IMG/VR virus record: IMGVR_UViG_3300022188_000006
Location: 1-64,000 of that record
Reading direction: 5' to 3' (one strand)
Length of the DNA: 64,000 bases
Origin: a virus
The notes beneath the pieces were generated by a model, which did no database searches, was not told the origin of the DNA, and worked only from the letters and a program-made list of their open reading frames with translations. Shown piece by piece: positions 40,386 through 49,578 of this stretch. A program made the position numbers and the translations under genes. Every line of letters begins with the position of its first letter. The first letter of the stretch is position 1.

Positions 40386-41899
40386 TGCATAACTCCCTGG
40401 AATTCGTGATTCCAATCAGACAAAGTATCGGTCTTTCCGCTATTTGGGTTCGCGCCATAGCAGTTGGCGTAGCTTATCAGCATGTCCTGCATGTACCCCT
40501 CATAGAAGTGAGCACCCGCGCCATTCTGCCCTATGAAGAGCTTTCCGGAGAAGTTCCAGGTGCTTGCGAGCAGCTGGTAAGCCACCTGCTGTCCGTTGAG
40601 ATACACACCGACGTTGCTACCGACTCGTGCGAAAGTTATGTGATACCAGCTGGAAGTTGACCCAATTGACCCGCCAGAAATTTGAAACTGATATGAACCG
40701 CCACCTTTCAGGTCAAGACAGACTGCATTGCTAGCATTCTTGTAGAATATCCAGTAGTTGTTGGAGTCCTGATAATGACAATAGAATACTTCTGTTGTAG
40801 ACAGTCTACTGGGCCGAATCCACAACGCCACTATTGCTATGCCACTCGTAGAGGCAAACACGTCCCAATCAGGGCTGTCCGAAATATCGACGTAAGCGCT
40901 ATTGCCAGCACCAGCCACATAGCTTCTCGGCGGTGCTATGTAGCTGCCACGGCTAATCTGCCACTGACTCTGCCCAACTGGCGCATGTCTCTCCGTGTCG
41001 TCTACACATTGTATCCAATTTACGCCTCCGCCCTTCCAAACGGTGACGTTATTTGAGCAGAGCAATCGCAGATCTTCCTGACGAACCAAGCCGCCACTCT
41101 TGTTGACCACGTCCCAAGTGGTTCTATTGTGATCATAACGAATACACACCAAAGCCGTCGGGAGAAGTTCAATCCCGCGACCACTTGGAGATGTCCACAC
41201 TCGACTCGAATCACCAGGAGTTACCGTAATCACGTGAGCCGACTCGTTCTGAACCCACACGACGTGACCGTCCTCGCCGCTGCCCACGGCCGGCAGCGTC
41301 AGGGTACGGTCGGCGCTCGTGCTCGACGTGTAGCGGTAGAGCTTGCCCAGATCGTTCGTCGTGAGCGCGGTGTCGGCGGTGACCTCGACCTCGGTCGCCC
41401 AGCCCTGGTATCCGCTGACATACTGGCCTGGGCCAGAGCCGGGGCCAGCAATCTCCGTCACCACGACCCACCCAACAGTCGCATTCACGTAGACCAGGGT
41501 AAAACCACTGCCGTCAGTGTCAATAACTAGGTCTGTAGCGGAACCTTCGATGTTGGAGCCGTTGCGCGCGACTGTCAGCGTGTAGGTCGTCGCTTTGCGG
41601 TCCGCATCCTTTACTCCCACCTTGTCCCCCACAGACGGACTCGCTGGCAGCGTCAAGGTGACATTGGAAGAAGCAACGATCAGGTATCCATTCCCTGTGA
41701 CAGCCGCGGTATTCGCGGTGATAACTTGCCACGACATGCCCCCGCCACCGCCACTGCCGGCAAGGGCCTGGTCTATGCCCTTGAGATGGGCGGATATCTT
41801 TGTAGTGCTCTCCGCCCCCGCCGGGGTCGGCGTATAGTTCGCCGGAGTAGCATAACCGGCTCTTATCTTCCTGCCTGTGAGGCGTCCTATCAGTCCCAC
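40382..41899 (-). CDS. Fibre protein with LamG/ConA-like lectin domain, B
   Basis: 505 aa. Shares the beta domains (SNVTLTLPASPSVGD, DRTLTLPAVGSGEDG) and C-terminal lectin domain (GGSIGSTSSWYHITFARVG, VYLNGQQVAYQ) with fibre A, but lacks the adhesin repeat and has a Gly-rich linker (SGGGGG) near residue 50. A and B end in the same manner (ANPNSGxTDxLxDWN), so they are tandem duplicates with different sugar-binding faces. Confidence 0.75.
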   Translation of the reverse strand: MGLIGRLTGRKIRAGYATPANYTPTPAGAESTTKISAHLKGIDQALAGSGGGGGMSWQVITANTAAVTGNGYLIVASSNVTLTLPASPSVGDKVGVKDADRKATTYTLTVARNGSNIEGSATDLVIDTDGSGFTLVYVNATVGWVVVTEIAGPGSGPGQYVSGYQGWATEVEVTADTALTTNDLGKLYRYTSSTSADRTLTLPAVGSGEDGHVVWVQNESAHVITVTPGDSSRVWTSPSGRGIELLPTALVCIRYDHNRTTWDVVNKSGGLVRQEDLRLLCSNNVTVWKGGGVNWIQCVDDTERHAPVGQSQWQISRGSYIAPPRSYVAGAGNSAYVDISDSPDWDVFASTSGIAIVALWIRPSRLSTTEVFYCHYQDSNNYWIFYKNASNAVCLDLKGGGSYQFQISGGSIGSTSSWYHITFARVGSNVGVYLNGQQVAYQLLASTWNFSGKLFIGQNGAGAHFYEGYMQDMLISYANCYGANPNSGKTDTLSDWNHEFQGVMQ

Positions 41900-41952
41900 G
41901 TGCTGAATCCCTCGCAGATTGGATACAGTACTTAGTAGTTACCGCCTACGCT

Positions 41953-42174
41953 TTACGCTTTCTTCACGACAGTGTTATTCGCGGTGTTGTAGGTGTAGTT
42001 GCTGCTTCCATCATCAGCGATGAGGTCGTTCGGGATCTCGCCCGCTTGACCCTGGCCAAGCGCCTGTCCATCAGGCAGGTCAGCACTGACCTGATCGGGC
42101 TCAGCGAAAAAACCCGCGCCTTTCACGTCGTTCGTAGAAGTGTCGTAGATCGGATACCAAAGTGCATCGGACAT
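41953..42174 (-). CDS. 73-aa fibre-array protein, copy 2
   Basis: Near-identical to copy 1 (MSDALWYPIYDTSTNDVKG, ends VVKKA). Lies between fibre member 4 and lectin fibre B. AGGAGTCC upstream. Contains a perfect palindrome copy. Confidence 0.7.
   Translation of the reverse strand: MSDALWYPIYDTSTNDVKGAGFFAEPDQVSADLPDGQALGQGQAGEIPNDLIADDGSSNYTYNTANNTVVKKA
42077..42092. repeat. Dispersed palindrome copy 6 (GGTCAG-CA-CTGACC)
   Basis: Perfect arms AGGTCAG/CTGACCT in 73-aa copy 2. Confidence 0.85.
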
Positions 42175-42188
42175 GAGAGGACTCCTTT

Positions 42189-42968
42189 TTATAGGTCTAT
42201 GGTGTAACCAGAAACTCTAACATGGCAATTCCTAGCTGGAGTAAATGTGTCACTAGAGTGTAGATACACTTGTAATGTTTGGTTCACGATAGGGACTAGG
42301 ACAGAAAGATATTTAGTAGAATGCCTATCGGAACCATCTGTGGCGTAATAGGTACTAGTATCTACCGATCCTATGCGCGTCATCCTTGATGTATCTCGAT
42401 CAGGTGAAGCTGCAAAGACACCCCAACTGGCCTCACTTCCGTTTGATGGATATTGATAGGTGTCATAATATACCGAAGCTGTCATAACTGGCACTAATGA
42501 AGATAAGCTATATGTTCTCCAAGAATTAGTTTGCCAGGTTGTGCTGAAAACTGTCTCTGATGCAGTGACTAAATTGCCTCGCTGGAGAAAATGCTTGAAG
42601 TTGCTACTCCCATCATTCCTCACAGCTCCCACCAGACGCTTCTTGTCATAACCGGAGGGCAAAGTAGGATTGCTTGAAGACGCAGAGAGCAAACCAGCCA
42701 CCGTCTCAGTGGAAGGATTCCAGATCATATAGATGTAGTACCAGGTATCCGAGGCTTCAGAGCCTTGGTCCAGACCATTGACACCAGAATTCGTGATGTC
42801 CACAGTGATGTCCGCACCTGCTTCCATCACGATACTGCCATCATCCGCGCCAACTGCCGAGCCCTGCTTGATGACAACCTGAGTGCTGTTGCTGCACTCG
42901 ATGTGCAAGTTGCGGATGATGTTCTTCGCTATCCAGGCGTTAACCTGATCTGCTGCTAACTGAGTCAT
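42189..42968 (-). CDS. Fibre-array protein, member 4
   Basis: 259 aa. MTQLAADQVNAWIAKN start, shared domain (HIECSNSTQVVIKQGSAVG ... GLDQGSEASDTWYYIYMIW ... LPSGYDKKRLVGAVRN), variable part with DTYQYPSNGSEASW, end VRVSGYTIDL. ATG at 42968 has GGAG 8 nt upstream; the frame to 42995 is leader sequence after the upstream stop. Confidence 0.7.
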   Translation of the reverse strand: MTQLAADQVNAWIAKNIIRNLHIECSNSTQVVIKQGSAVGADDGSIVMEAGADITVDITNSGVNGLDQGSEASDTWYYIYMIWNPSTETVAGLLSASSSNPTLPSGYDKKRLVGAVRNDGSSNFKHFLQRGNLVTASETVFSTTWQTNSWRTYSLSSLVPVMTASVYYDTYQYPSNGSEASWGVFAASPDRDTSRMTRIGSVDTSTYYATDGSDRHSTKYLSVLVPIVNQTLQVYLHSSDTFTPARNCHVRVSGYTIDL

Positions 42969-42995
42969 TGTGATTGCTCCTGTAACACAGGACAT

Positions 42996-43751
42996 TTAGA
43001 TGTCTAAGCTGAACCCGAGGACGAGCACGCCCAGAGTGATTGTATCTGAGTATTGCTTAGCAAATGTCAACACCCACGTGTTGGGTTCCACAACCAAATC
43101 TCTATGAATAGCTTGCGTTAACGCAAAAGTTGAATAGCGGTCCCCGTAGCTAAATCGTTGCCAAATTGAAGATAAATGCTTCACCCAAACTTGTTGATCG
43201 TAGTTTGAACCAGGAGTGAGATAAGACATCAACTGCAGTTCAGTTACAATCGGATAAGGGGCTGCTGACGCATAACTGATAGCAGTTCCACCATTAGAAA
43301 CCGTAGCCACGTCTGAAGTGAAAAGGGAAATCTCCGCACCGTATACTACTTTTTTCCCCAATTGGCGAAACTCGATAAAATTGCTACTGGAATTGTTTCT
43401 TACAGCGCCAATCAAACGCTTCTTGTCATAGCCAGAGGGCAGAGTAGGATTGGTCGAAGAGGCAGAGAAGAGTCCGGCTGCTGTGGAGGTCGTGCTGTTC
43501 CATATCAGCCAGATGTAGTACCACGTATTGGCCGCTTCACTCCCAGTATCCAGCCCGTTTGCACCGCTGTTCGTGATGTCTACAGTAATATCGGAACCAG
43601 CTGTAATGACGACAGAGCCGTCATCCGCGCCTACGGCGCTCCCCTGCTTAATAACCACCTGGGAAGCCGCGGAACACTCGACCCGCAGACTCTCTATGAC
43701 GCGCCGGACCAGGTACGCATTTACTTGGCTGGGCGGAATGGTCGTACCCAT
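42996..43751 (-). CDS. Fibre-array protein, member 5
   Basis: 251 aa. Shared domain (RVECSAASQVVIKQGSAVG ... LPSGYDKKRLIGAVRN), variable middle, end TFAKQYSDTITLGVLVLGF and SLDI. The C-terminal segment HRDLVVEPNTWVLTFAKQ resembles the broken copy at 44982-45125. Confidence 0.7.
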   Translation of the reverse strand: MGTTIPPSQVNAYLVRRVIESLRVECSAASQVVIKQGSAVGADDGSVVITAGSDITVDITNSGANGLDTGSEAANTWYYIWLIWNSTTSTAAGLFSASSTNPTLPSGYDKKRLIGAVRNNSSSNFIEFRQLGKKVVYGAEISLFTSDVATVSNGGTAISYASAAPYPIVTELQLMSYLTPGSNYDQQVWVKHLSSIWQRFSYGDRYSTFALTQAIHRDLVVEPNTWVLTFAKQYSDTITLGVLVLGFSLDI

Positions 43752-43797
43752 CTTTGCCTTCCTTCCTTTTGCATCGTGCGCAGCAGACTAACCTTTA

Positions 43798-44019
43798 TCA
43801 CGACTTCGGATTCACTGTGTTGGTGGACGTGTTGTAGGTGTAGTTGCTGCTTCCATCATCAGCGATGAGGTCGTTCGGAATCTCTCCCGCCTGACCCTGG
43901 CCAAGGGCCTGTCCGTCGGGTAGGTCAGCACTGACCTGATCAGGCTCAGCGAAAAAACCCGCGCCTTTCACGTCGTTCGTGGAGGTGTCATAGATTGGAT
44001 ACCAAAGTTCGTTGGACAT
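43798..44019 (-). CDS. 73-aa fibre-array protein, copy 3
   Basis: MSNELWYPIYDTSTNDVKG, ends TVNPKS. Near-identical to the other copies. Between fibre members 6 and 5. Contains a perfect palindrome copy. Confidence 0.7.
   Translation of the reverse strand: MSNELWYPIYDTSTNDVKGAGFFAEPDQVSADLPDGQALGQGQAGEIPNDLIADDGSSNYTYNTSTNTVNPKS
43922..43937. repeat. Dispersed palindrome copy 7 (GGTCAG-CA-CTGACC)
   Basis: Perfect arms AGGTCAG/CTGACCT in 73-aa copy 3. Confidence 0.85.
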
Positions 44020-44056
44020 TGCTGAAACTCCTTGTTAAGACATCAGAGTCTGGTTC

Positions 44057-44815
44057 TCAAATGTCCAGAGTAAAACCACGAATATCAATGATCGCCGCCC
44101 CCTTGGACGACGGTGCATACGCTGTGTATGCCTTAATAGTTCTATTCCTCAGTATGGTCTTCGTGTCCGAAACATCGGCATGCGCTTTTGTTTGGTCATA
44201 GTCTTCTGTTGCCAGAGTCGCAAGGATGATAGTCCCGGTATCATCCAGTACACGAATGTTCTGATAATTGATCCCTTGATTAGCATATCTCCAGACCTGA
44301 AAGTGCACCACGCAACCAACAGCCTTCTCAGGTACAGATGCAGAAAGAGACAAGGTAGTCGGTGTAGTTGAGGCCCAACCACTCACGATGTTACCGAAAC
44401 CACCTTTGACCTCTTTTCCACGCTGAAAAAACTGCAGGAAATTCGAGGATGAATCGTTGCGCACTGCCCCCACCAGCCTCTTCTTCGTATAACCGGAAGG
44501 CAAGGTAGGAGCGGTAGAGGAAGCTGACAGAAGCCCTGCCACCGTCTCAGTGGAAGGGTTCCAGATCATATAGATGTAGTACCAGGTATTGGCAGCTTCA
44601 CTTCCGGTATCTAGGCCGTTAGCACCGGAATTCGTGATGTCCACGGTAATGTCCGCGCCCGCTTCCATCACCACTGAACCGTCATCAGCGCCTACACTGG
44701 AACCCGCCTTGATCACAACCTGACTGGCCGCCGAGCACTCGATATGTAGGTTGTGAATGAGTGTCTTTGTAAGCCAGGAATTGATGTGGTCTGCTGGAAT
44801 TTTTGTCTCGGCCAT
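44057..44815 (-). CDS. Fibre-array protein, member 6
   Basis: 252 aa. MAETKIPADHINSWLTKT start, shared domain (HIECSAASQVVIKAGSSVG ... GLDTGSEAANTWYYIYMIW ... LPSGYTKKRLVGAVRN), variable part (VHFQVWRYANQGINYQN), end IDIRGFTLDI. AGGA 6 nt before the ATG. Confidence 0.7.
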   Translation of the reverse strand: MAETKIPADHINSWLTKTLIHNLHIECSAASQVVIKAGSSVGADDGSVVMEAGADITVDITNSGANGLDTGSEAANTWYYIYMIWNPSTETVAGLLSASSTAPTLPSGYTKKRLVGAVRNDSSSNFLQFFQRGKEVKGGFGNIVSGWASTTPTTLSLSASVPEKAVGCVVHFQVWRYANQGINYQNIRVLDDTGTIILATLATEDYDQTKAHADVSDTKTILRNRTIKAYTAYAPSSKGAAIIDIRGFTLDI

Positions 44816-44854
44816 TTTTGATCCTCACCGGATATTATTGGTTTGGCTGATCAC

Positions 44855-44953
44855 TTATCCATTCCTCAGTGCGCAATCTCTCTCAGTACATAAGCCACGG
44901 GTAGCACTCTTCACTATCCAAGCATTAGCCTGATCGGATGCGAGACGTGCCAT
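44855..44953 (-). pseudogene. N-terminal remnant of a fibre-array gene
   Basis: 32 codons starting MARLASDQANAWIVKSATRG, aligning with the first residues of members 4 and 6, then a stop. The upstream AGGAGCAATCACA ribosome site is the same as that of member 4. The rest of the gene is missing. Confidence 0.75.
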
Positions 44954-44981
44954 TGTGATTGCTCCTAACTGTTCACGTCGG

Positions 44982-45125
44982 CTACAATGCGACTTGATAG
45001 CCTAAGATTTCCAGTGTGAACTGGACTGTTTCGTTATATGCCTTTCCAAAGGCCAAGCTGGTCTGCCCCGGCTTCACGATCAAATCCTGATGTACAACAG
45101 CAGAGTAGAACTCGTCGATGGTCAT
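44982..45125 (-). pseudogene. C-terminal remnant of a fibre-array gene
   Basis: 47 codons (MTIDEFYSAVVHQDLIVKPG ... TLEILGYQVAL). It resembles the C-terminal end of member 5 and keeps the family end motif (GYQVAL). It lacks the whole conserved N-terminal domain. GGAG precedes the ATG, so a short peptide could still be made. Confidence 0.7.
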
Positions 45126-45136
45126 GGAGCGCTCCT

Positions 45137-45358
45137 TCACGACTTTGGCTCAACGGTATTGGTGGACGTGTTGTAGGTGTAGTTGCTGCTTCCGTCATCA
45201 GCGATGAGGTCGTTCGGGATCTCGCCCGTCTGACCCTGGCCAAGGGCCTGTCCATCAGGCAAGTCAGCACTGACCTGATCAGGCTCCGCGAAGAAGCCTG
45301 CGCCCTTCACGTCGTTCGTGGAGGTGTCGTAAATCGGACACCAAAGTTCGTTGGACAT
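45137..45358 (-). CDS. 73-aa fibre-array protein, copy 4
   Basis: MSNELWCPIYDTSTNDVKG (Tyr to Cys change at position 7), ends TVEPKS. Directly downstream of fibre member 7 and upstream of the two broken copies. Contains a palindrome copy with one mismatch. Confidence 0.7.
   Translation of the reverse strand: MSNELWCPIYDTSTNDVKGAGFFAEPDQVSADLPDGQALGQGQTGEIPNDLIADDGSSNYTYNTSTNTVEPKS
45262..45275. repeat. Dispersed palindrome copy 8, one mismatch
   Basis: AGTCAG-CA-CTGACC in 73-aa copy 4. Confidence 0.65.
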
Positions 45359-45385
45359 TGTTGGGACTCCTTCACTATAAAATTT

Positions 45386-46141
45386 TTATAAATCAAGCAT
45401 ATAACCATACGAATAGATTGTCGCACTGGGGTTATTGTAATTATCACTCACATAATATTGAATAGTCGTCGTTTTTCCAAAAATGAGGTTGCTAGTCATG
45501 TCATAATCAGCTTGAGCGTATGCATCAGCACTACGCCTATTTGAGTATGCTACAGCGTAACTTGGACTTGAAGAGTTTTTCCTTACTTGTATGCTAATTG
45601 TATTGTGCCCAGAGCCAGGTAAAGCCACATAACCACGTATATTTAAGCTCACAGAGAGATCCGTCGGAGCGATACTAGCAAGGTTTATTGTTGTCCAGGA
45701 CGTTAGCGCGCCAGAAGCAATAGTTATATCGCTGTGCGTCACGTAGTTGTTGTACTGCGTAAAGCGTATAAAGCTGCTACTGGAATTGTTCCTCACAGCT
45801 CCCACCAGCCTTTTCTTCGTATAACCGGAGGGCAAGACCGGAGCAGTGGCAGAAGCTGACAGCAAGCCAGCTACGGTACCATCCGAGCTATTCCAGATAA
45901 GGTAGATGTAATACCAGGTATTGGCAGTCTCAGAACCAGTGTCCAGGCCATTGGCACCACTATTCGTGATGTCCACCGTAATGTCTGAACTAAGTGACAT
46001 CACCACTGCTCCGTCATCGCTGCCGACAGCAGACCCGGCTTTGATGACCACCTGTGATGCGGACGAAGACTCAATATGCAGGTTGTGGATCAGCGTCTTC
46101 GTGATGAATGCGTCAACCTGGTAAGGTGCAAATCGCGACAT
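45386..46141 (-). CDS. Fibre-array protein, member 7
   Basis: 251 aa. MSRFAPYQVDAFITKT start, shared domain (HIESSSASQVVIKAGSAVG ... GLDTGSETANTWYYIYLIW ... LPSGYTKKRLVGAVRN), variable part, end IYSYGYMLDL. GGAGGG before the ATG. The variable part is more AT-rich than the conserved part. Confidence 0.7.
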   Translation of the reverse strand: MSRFAPYQVDAFITKTLIHNLHIESSSASQVVIKAGSAVGSDDGAVVMSLSSDITVDITNSGANGLDTGSETANTWYYIYLIWNSSDGTVAGLLSASATAPVLPSGYTKKRLVGAVRNNSSSSFIRFTQYNNYVTHSDITIASGALTSWTTINLASIAPTDLSVSLNIRGYVALPGSGHNTISIQVRKNSSSPSYAVAYSNRRSADAYAQADYDMTSNLIFGKTTTIQYYVSDNYNNPSATIYSYGYMLDL

Positions 46142-46152
46142 GCGCCGCCCTC

Positions 46153-47106
46153 CTAGATCTTATGGAAGCAAACTTCCTCGCCGCCAACCATGGCATTGTT
46201 AAAAGTCACACTGGTGGTGCTCGTCTCCGTGTACTCGGAAAGGCTCGCCTTTTTGCCGTTGACGAACACCAGAAGCCGGTTGCTCCCGGGCGTGTAGGCA
46301 AACCCAGATATGTTGAACACAGTCTGTCCCACGCTCGCTGTCTGACACTCGACTGAAGCCGGACCCTGGTCAGTCGGAACAGGTTTAACAGTGTAAAACT
46401 CAAAGACATCGCCTGCCAAGGCTCCATTCGCCAAAGTCACAGTTGTGCTGTTTGTTTTGGTGTAGAGGCTGTTGTCGAGAATCTGCCCGTTACGCACCAC
46501 GAAGATTGCATAACGGGGGTTGTATGTGATTTCGTTGAGCGTGAAAACAGTTTGATTTGCGGTGGCCACCTGGCGTTCGCTCACCATTACGGCCTCACCG
46601 ATGCTATCGGTGCCGCAGATAAACTTCATCACCGAGACCTTTGTCCCGCTGGTACGGCCGGTATTGAACACGACATCATTGCCGGAAAACACGTAATCCG
46701 CGGTATACGTCATAAGCACTCCACCGCTCATGACAATTGTGTTCCCGCGATTCGGCGGAGCACAGTGTGAACAGGTAAAAGTAGTCTGATTGGCGGTTGC
46801 GACAAAGTCGTCGCGCTCCATGCAGGTCCCGGCACTGCTCGGCCCCGCACCAGACAGTCCCTGTATCACGGTGACTTTTTGTCCGGCCGCACAACCACTT
46901 GTGAATACCACGTCATTGCCGCTAAACGAGTAGTCAGCGGGACTGTACTGCAGCACCTTGCCGTAGAACACAAGCGTGTTACTCTCATTGGGACTGATGT
47001 TCGACAAGGTAAACGTCGTCTGATTGGCACTGGCTGTGAACTCCTCCTTCAGGAAGTAGCCCACGCCGGCAAAGCCACCGAAATACTCACTCAGATTAAG
47101 GCTCAT
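46153..47106 (-). CDS. Adhesin-repeat fibre protein
   Basis: 317 aa made of four repeats of about 70-75 residues: FTASANQTTFTLSNISPN..., FVATANQTTFTCSHCAPP..., VATANQTVFTLNEITYNP... and ASVGQTVFNISGFAYTPG.... Each ends in an SFSGNDVVFTSG- or YTKTNSTTVTLANG-type strand pair. The same repeat type appears in the proteins at 38766, 47146 and 49579. These beta-sandwich modules build fibre shafts or side adhesins. Confidence 0.75.
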   Translation of the reverse strand: MSLNLSEYFGGFAGVGYFLKEEFTASANQTTFTLSNISPNESNTLVFYGKVLQYSPADYSFSGNDVVFTSGCAAGQKVTVIQGLSGAGPSSAGTCMERDDFVATANQTTFTCSHCAPPNRGNTIVMSGGVLMTYTADYVFSGNDVVFNTGRTSGTKVSVMKFICGTDSIGEAVMVSERQVATANQTVFTLNEITYNPRYAIFVVRNGQILDNSLYTKTNSTTVTLANGALAGDVFEFYTVKPVPTDQGPASVECQTASVGQTVFNISGFAYTPGSNRLLVFVNGKKASLSEYTETSTTSVTFNNAMVGGEEVCFHKI

Positions 47107-47145
47107 CGCTTTGTTCCTTGTTCAGCCTGTCAGATTCGTCCCAGG

Positions 47146-48768
47146 TCAAATGCTTAACTTGTATCCCATGCAGTAGATATCCGCACGATCATAGCTGTCG
47201 CCGCACCTGAAATAAAAGACAGAGCCTCTGAGAGTAAGAGGCGGAACGCTTGCCTTGATACTCCAGTTTCCAGAGGTAACGGCGTCTCCCTGCTGAATAA
47301 CCGCATAAAAGTTTCCTGCAGAGTCGGCAGACAAATAGAGAGCAGTTCCCGTCGAGGTATTACCAGTCGGAATGCGACTCCAGCCCCACAAGTGAATCTG
47401 CGATGTAATCCAGACCGGCGCGGCAGGGCTTACAGCCACAGAGGTGTAAGACGTAGCGTTGACACTTGAAGCAAGAAGCTGTGTCTGAATCTGAACATCC
47501 CGATTTATCTGCCGGAACCAAACGAAATTACTACCTCCATTGTTGCGCACCGCACCAAGCAGCCGCTTAGCCGTGTAGCCGGCAGGCAACGTCGGCGATG
47601 TGTAAGAGGTAGACAGCAGACCTGCTGCATTGCTGCCATCCCAAATCAGGTAGATGTAGTACCAGGTATTCGCAGCCTCGGAACCTGTATCGAGACCATT
47701 TGCACCAGAAGTCGTGATATCGACCGTGATATCGGAACTCAGGTTAACGACTTGACTTCCGTCATCGAGGCCAACCTTTGACCCAGACTTTATGACCACT
47801 TGGTTGTTGTTATCACAACGTATCTCCAGGTCCTGAGTAAAACCAGCTATGATATTCGGGTCTCCGCCACCGGAAGCTGACCCCGTCACCGCCTGGAACT
47901 TGATGACCTCTATCTTCTCACTTGTACTCGTGATCGCGTTTGTGAGCGTAATACTGTTCGTACTGGTCTCAGTGTAATCCTGCGTGGCAATCTGAACATT
48001 TCCGTTGCGCCGCACCTCAATCTGGTGGATACCCTGAACATACGAGAAGGAGAGGTTCAGCACGGTGGTTCCAACGGCCATGTTCTGAAACAACTGGTAA
48101 TCAACGGCAACGTCCGAGACACCTTTCAGGGCGTAGACTTCGATGACCTCCCCAGAAGCTGCAGGCTCTGCAAGGGTCACAACGCTTGAACTGGTCTTCG
48201 TGTACTCGTCCTGATTGAGGACCTGGCCGTTCTTCGTCACGATAATCGCGTGACCAGTGTCATAGCTGATGCTGGCCAGAGTTACAACGGTCTGGCCGGC
48301 AGTCATCACTTGCTTTTCAGATACAAGCACGGACGGCGTGGTAGTACTCCCTCCTCCACCGCCGCCACCTTTGCTTAGGAACTCACGCGCATCCGTAATG
48401 TCAGCTGCATCAATGACGACCGAAGCGGATTCATCTATCTTGATAATAGCTATCGCCAGCTTGTCGGAGGGAAAAGCCGGAGCATTGGCAAAAGGACTTC
48501 CGGAGCCAGCCGTAACTTCGCTTCCCTGGGCAACCGCCAAATTGCCGCTGTCGTCGACAACCAACAGGTCATATCGCTCCTTGCCAGCACCAGAAACTGC
48601 CGCAAAAGCCGGACTGGTTGTAGGACTCGTGATTTCAACAAAGCCGGACCCGTCGCTCTTGACATGCTTTCCGGGCGAGACAATCACCGTCGCATTAGCC
48701 GTGGGCTGCGGCCTGACGAAATAATCCGCAACAAGAGCGAGGCGTAGTGGATGAACTCTGGAATCCAT
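47146..48768 (-). CDS. Composite fibre protein with array domain, member 8
   Basis: 540 aa. An N-terminal domain (PLRLALVADYFVRPQP, SPGKHVKSDGSGFVEI, ADITDAREFLSKGG) shared with the 1031-aa protein is followed by a poly-Gly linker and two adhesin repeats. A C-terminal copy of the array domain comes last (DNNNQVVIKSGSKVG ... GLDTGSEAANTWYYIYLIW ... LPAGYTAKRLLGAVRN) with end IYCMGYKLSI. It shows how the 250-aa array proteins relate to full-length fibres. Confidence 0.75.
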   Translation of the reverse strand: MDSRVHPLRLALVADYFVRPQPTANATVIVSPGKHVKSDGSGFVEITSPTTSPAFAAVSGAGKERYDLLVVDDSGNLAVAQGSEVTAGSGSPFANAPAFPSDKLAIAIIKIDESASVVIDAADITDAREFLSKGGGGGGGSTTTPSVLVSEKQVMTAGQTVVTLASISYDTGHAIIVTKNGQVLNQDEYTKTSSSVVTLAEPAASGEVIEVYALKGVSDVAVDYQLFQNMAVGTTVLNLSFSYVQGIHQIEVRRNGNVQIATQDYTETSTNSITLTNAITSTSEKIEVIKFQAVTGSASGGGDPNIIAGFTQDLEIRCDNNNQVVIKSGSKVGLDDGSQVVNLSSDITVDITTSGANGLDTGSEAANTWYYIYLIWDGSNAAGLLSTSYTSPTLPAGYTAKRLLGAVRNNGGSNFVWFRQINRDVQIQTQLLASSVNATSYTSVAVSPAAPVWITSQIHLWGWSRIPTGNTSTGTALYLSADSAGNFYAVIQQGDAVTSGNWSIKASVPPLTLRGSVFYFRCGDSYDRADIYCMGYKLSI

Positions 48769-48789
48769 GTCGCGTTTTCCTTTTCGCGA

Positions 48790-49569
48790 TTACAGCATCA
48801 ACTGGAATCCAACGACTTCCAGGCTGAGAGTATCATTGTCGGCTGTATTGGCCTGGAAGTAAACGTTGCCGTCGATATTCGGCAACTCGACGTATCCAGC
48901 CAGTCTCTTCACGTGCGGACCAACGGCAGATCCGAGACCGCCGATCTCCGTCATTACGTCCACCGTACCTATGCCGTTCGCACTCGCCGAAAGTCGGACA
49001 CCTACATCGTCAGAAGAATCCGGCGCCACATCCTCAATCAAAACCTTCAGTGAGTAGTAACTTGTAACGGGCACTGGAAGTCCAGGATTGAGAGCGGCTG
49101 TAGCAGGAGCACCAGCGGGAGGAATCGACATATTTGCCAGAATGACCTGTGGCAGTGTGCTTACCCGCGCATTCATCTGTTCAAAGGCAACAAAGTTCGA
49201 GGAAGCATCATTATACACAGCCCCCACAAGACGAGCGTCCGTAAACGGCGGGGGGACCACCGGCGCGCTCGAATTGGCGCTGAGAAGTGCTGCTGCGCTC
49301 TGAGCCTGATAGTCGTAAATCAGGTAGATATAGTACCAAGTGCTTGCTGCCTCAGTGCCCTGGTCCAAGCCACCAGGTCCGGAAACCGTTGGGTCTGCAG
49401 TCAAGTCCGACGACAAGGTAACCACAGCGCGTCCCGTCGAGAGACCGATGCTGCTACCCGCGCGAATCGCCACAGAGGAAGGCCCCGTCATCGAAACGCG
49501 CAGGTTCTGAATGGTCGCGGCTACGAGGTTACCGCCGCTCAATGTCTGTCTTGGAAACAGAAGTGGCAT
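48790..49569 (-). CDS. Fibre-array protein, member 9 (diverged)
   Basis: 259 aa. Array domain diverged: VSMTGPSSVAIRAGSSIG, GLDQGTEAASTWYYIYLIY, PPPFTDARLVGAVYND; end LEVVGFQLML. As the most diverged and most promoter-proximal member it may be the ancestral or constant copy. ATG at 49569 with AGGA upstream. Confidence 0.7.
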   Translation of the reverse strand: MPLLFPRQTLSGGNLVAATIQNLRVSMTGPSSVAIRAGSSIGLSTGRAVVTLSSDLTADPTVSGPGGLDQGTEAASTWYYIYLIYDYQAQSAAALLSANSSAPVVPPPFTDARLVGAVYNDASSNFVAFEQMNARVSTLPQVILANMSIPPAGAPATAALNPGLPVPVTSYYSLKVLIEDVAPDSSDDVGVRLSASANGIGTVDVMTEIGGLGSAVGPHVKRLAGYVELPNIDGNVYFQANTADNDTLSLEVVGFQLML

Positions 49570-49578
49570 CACGCTTCC

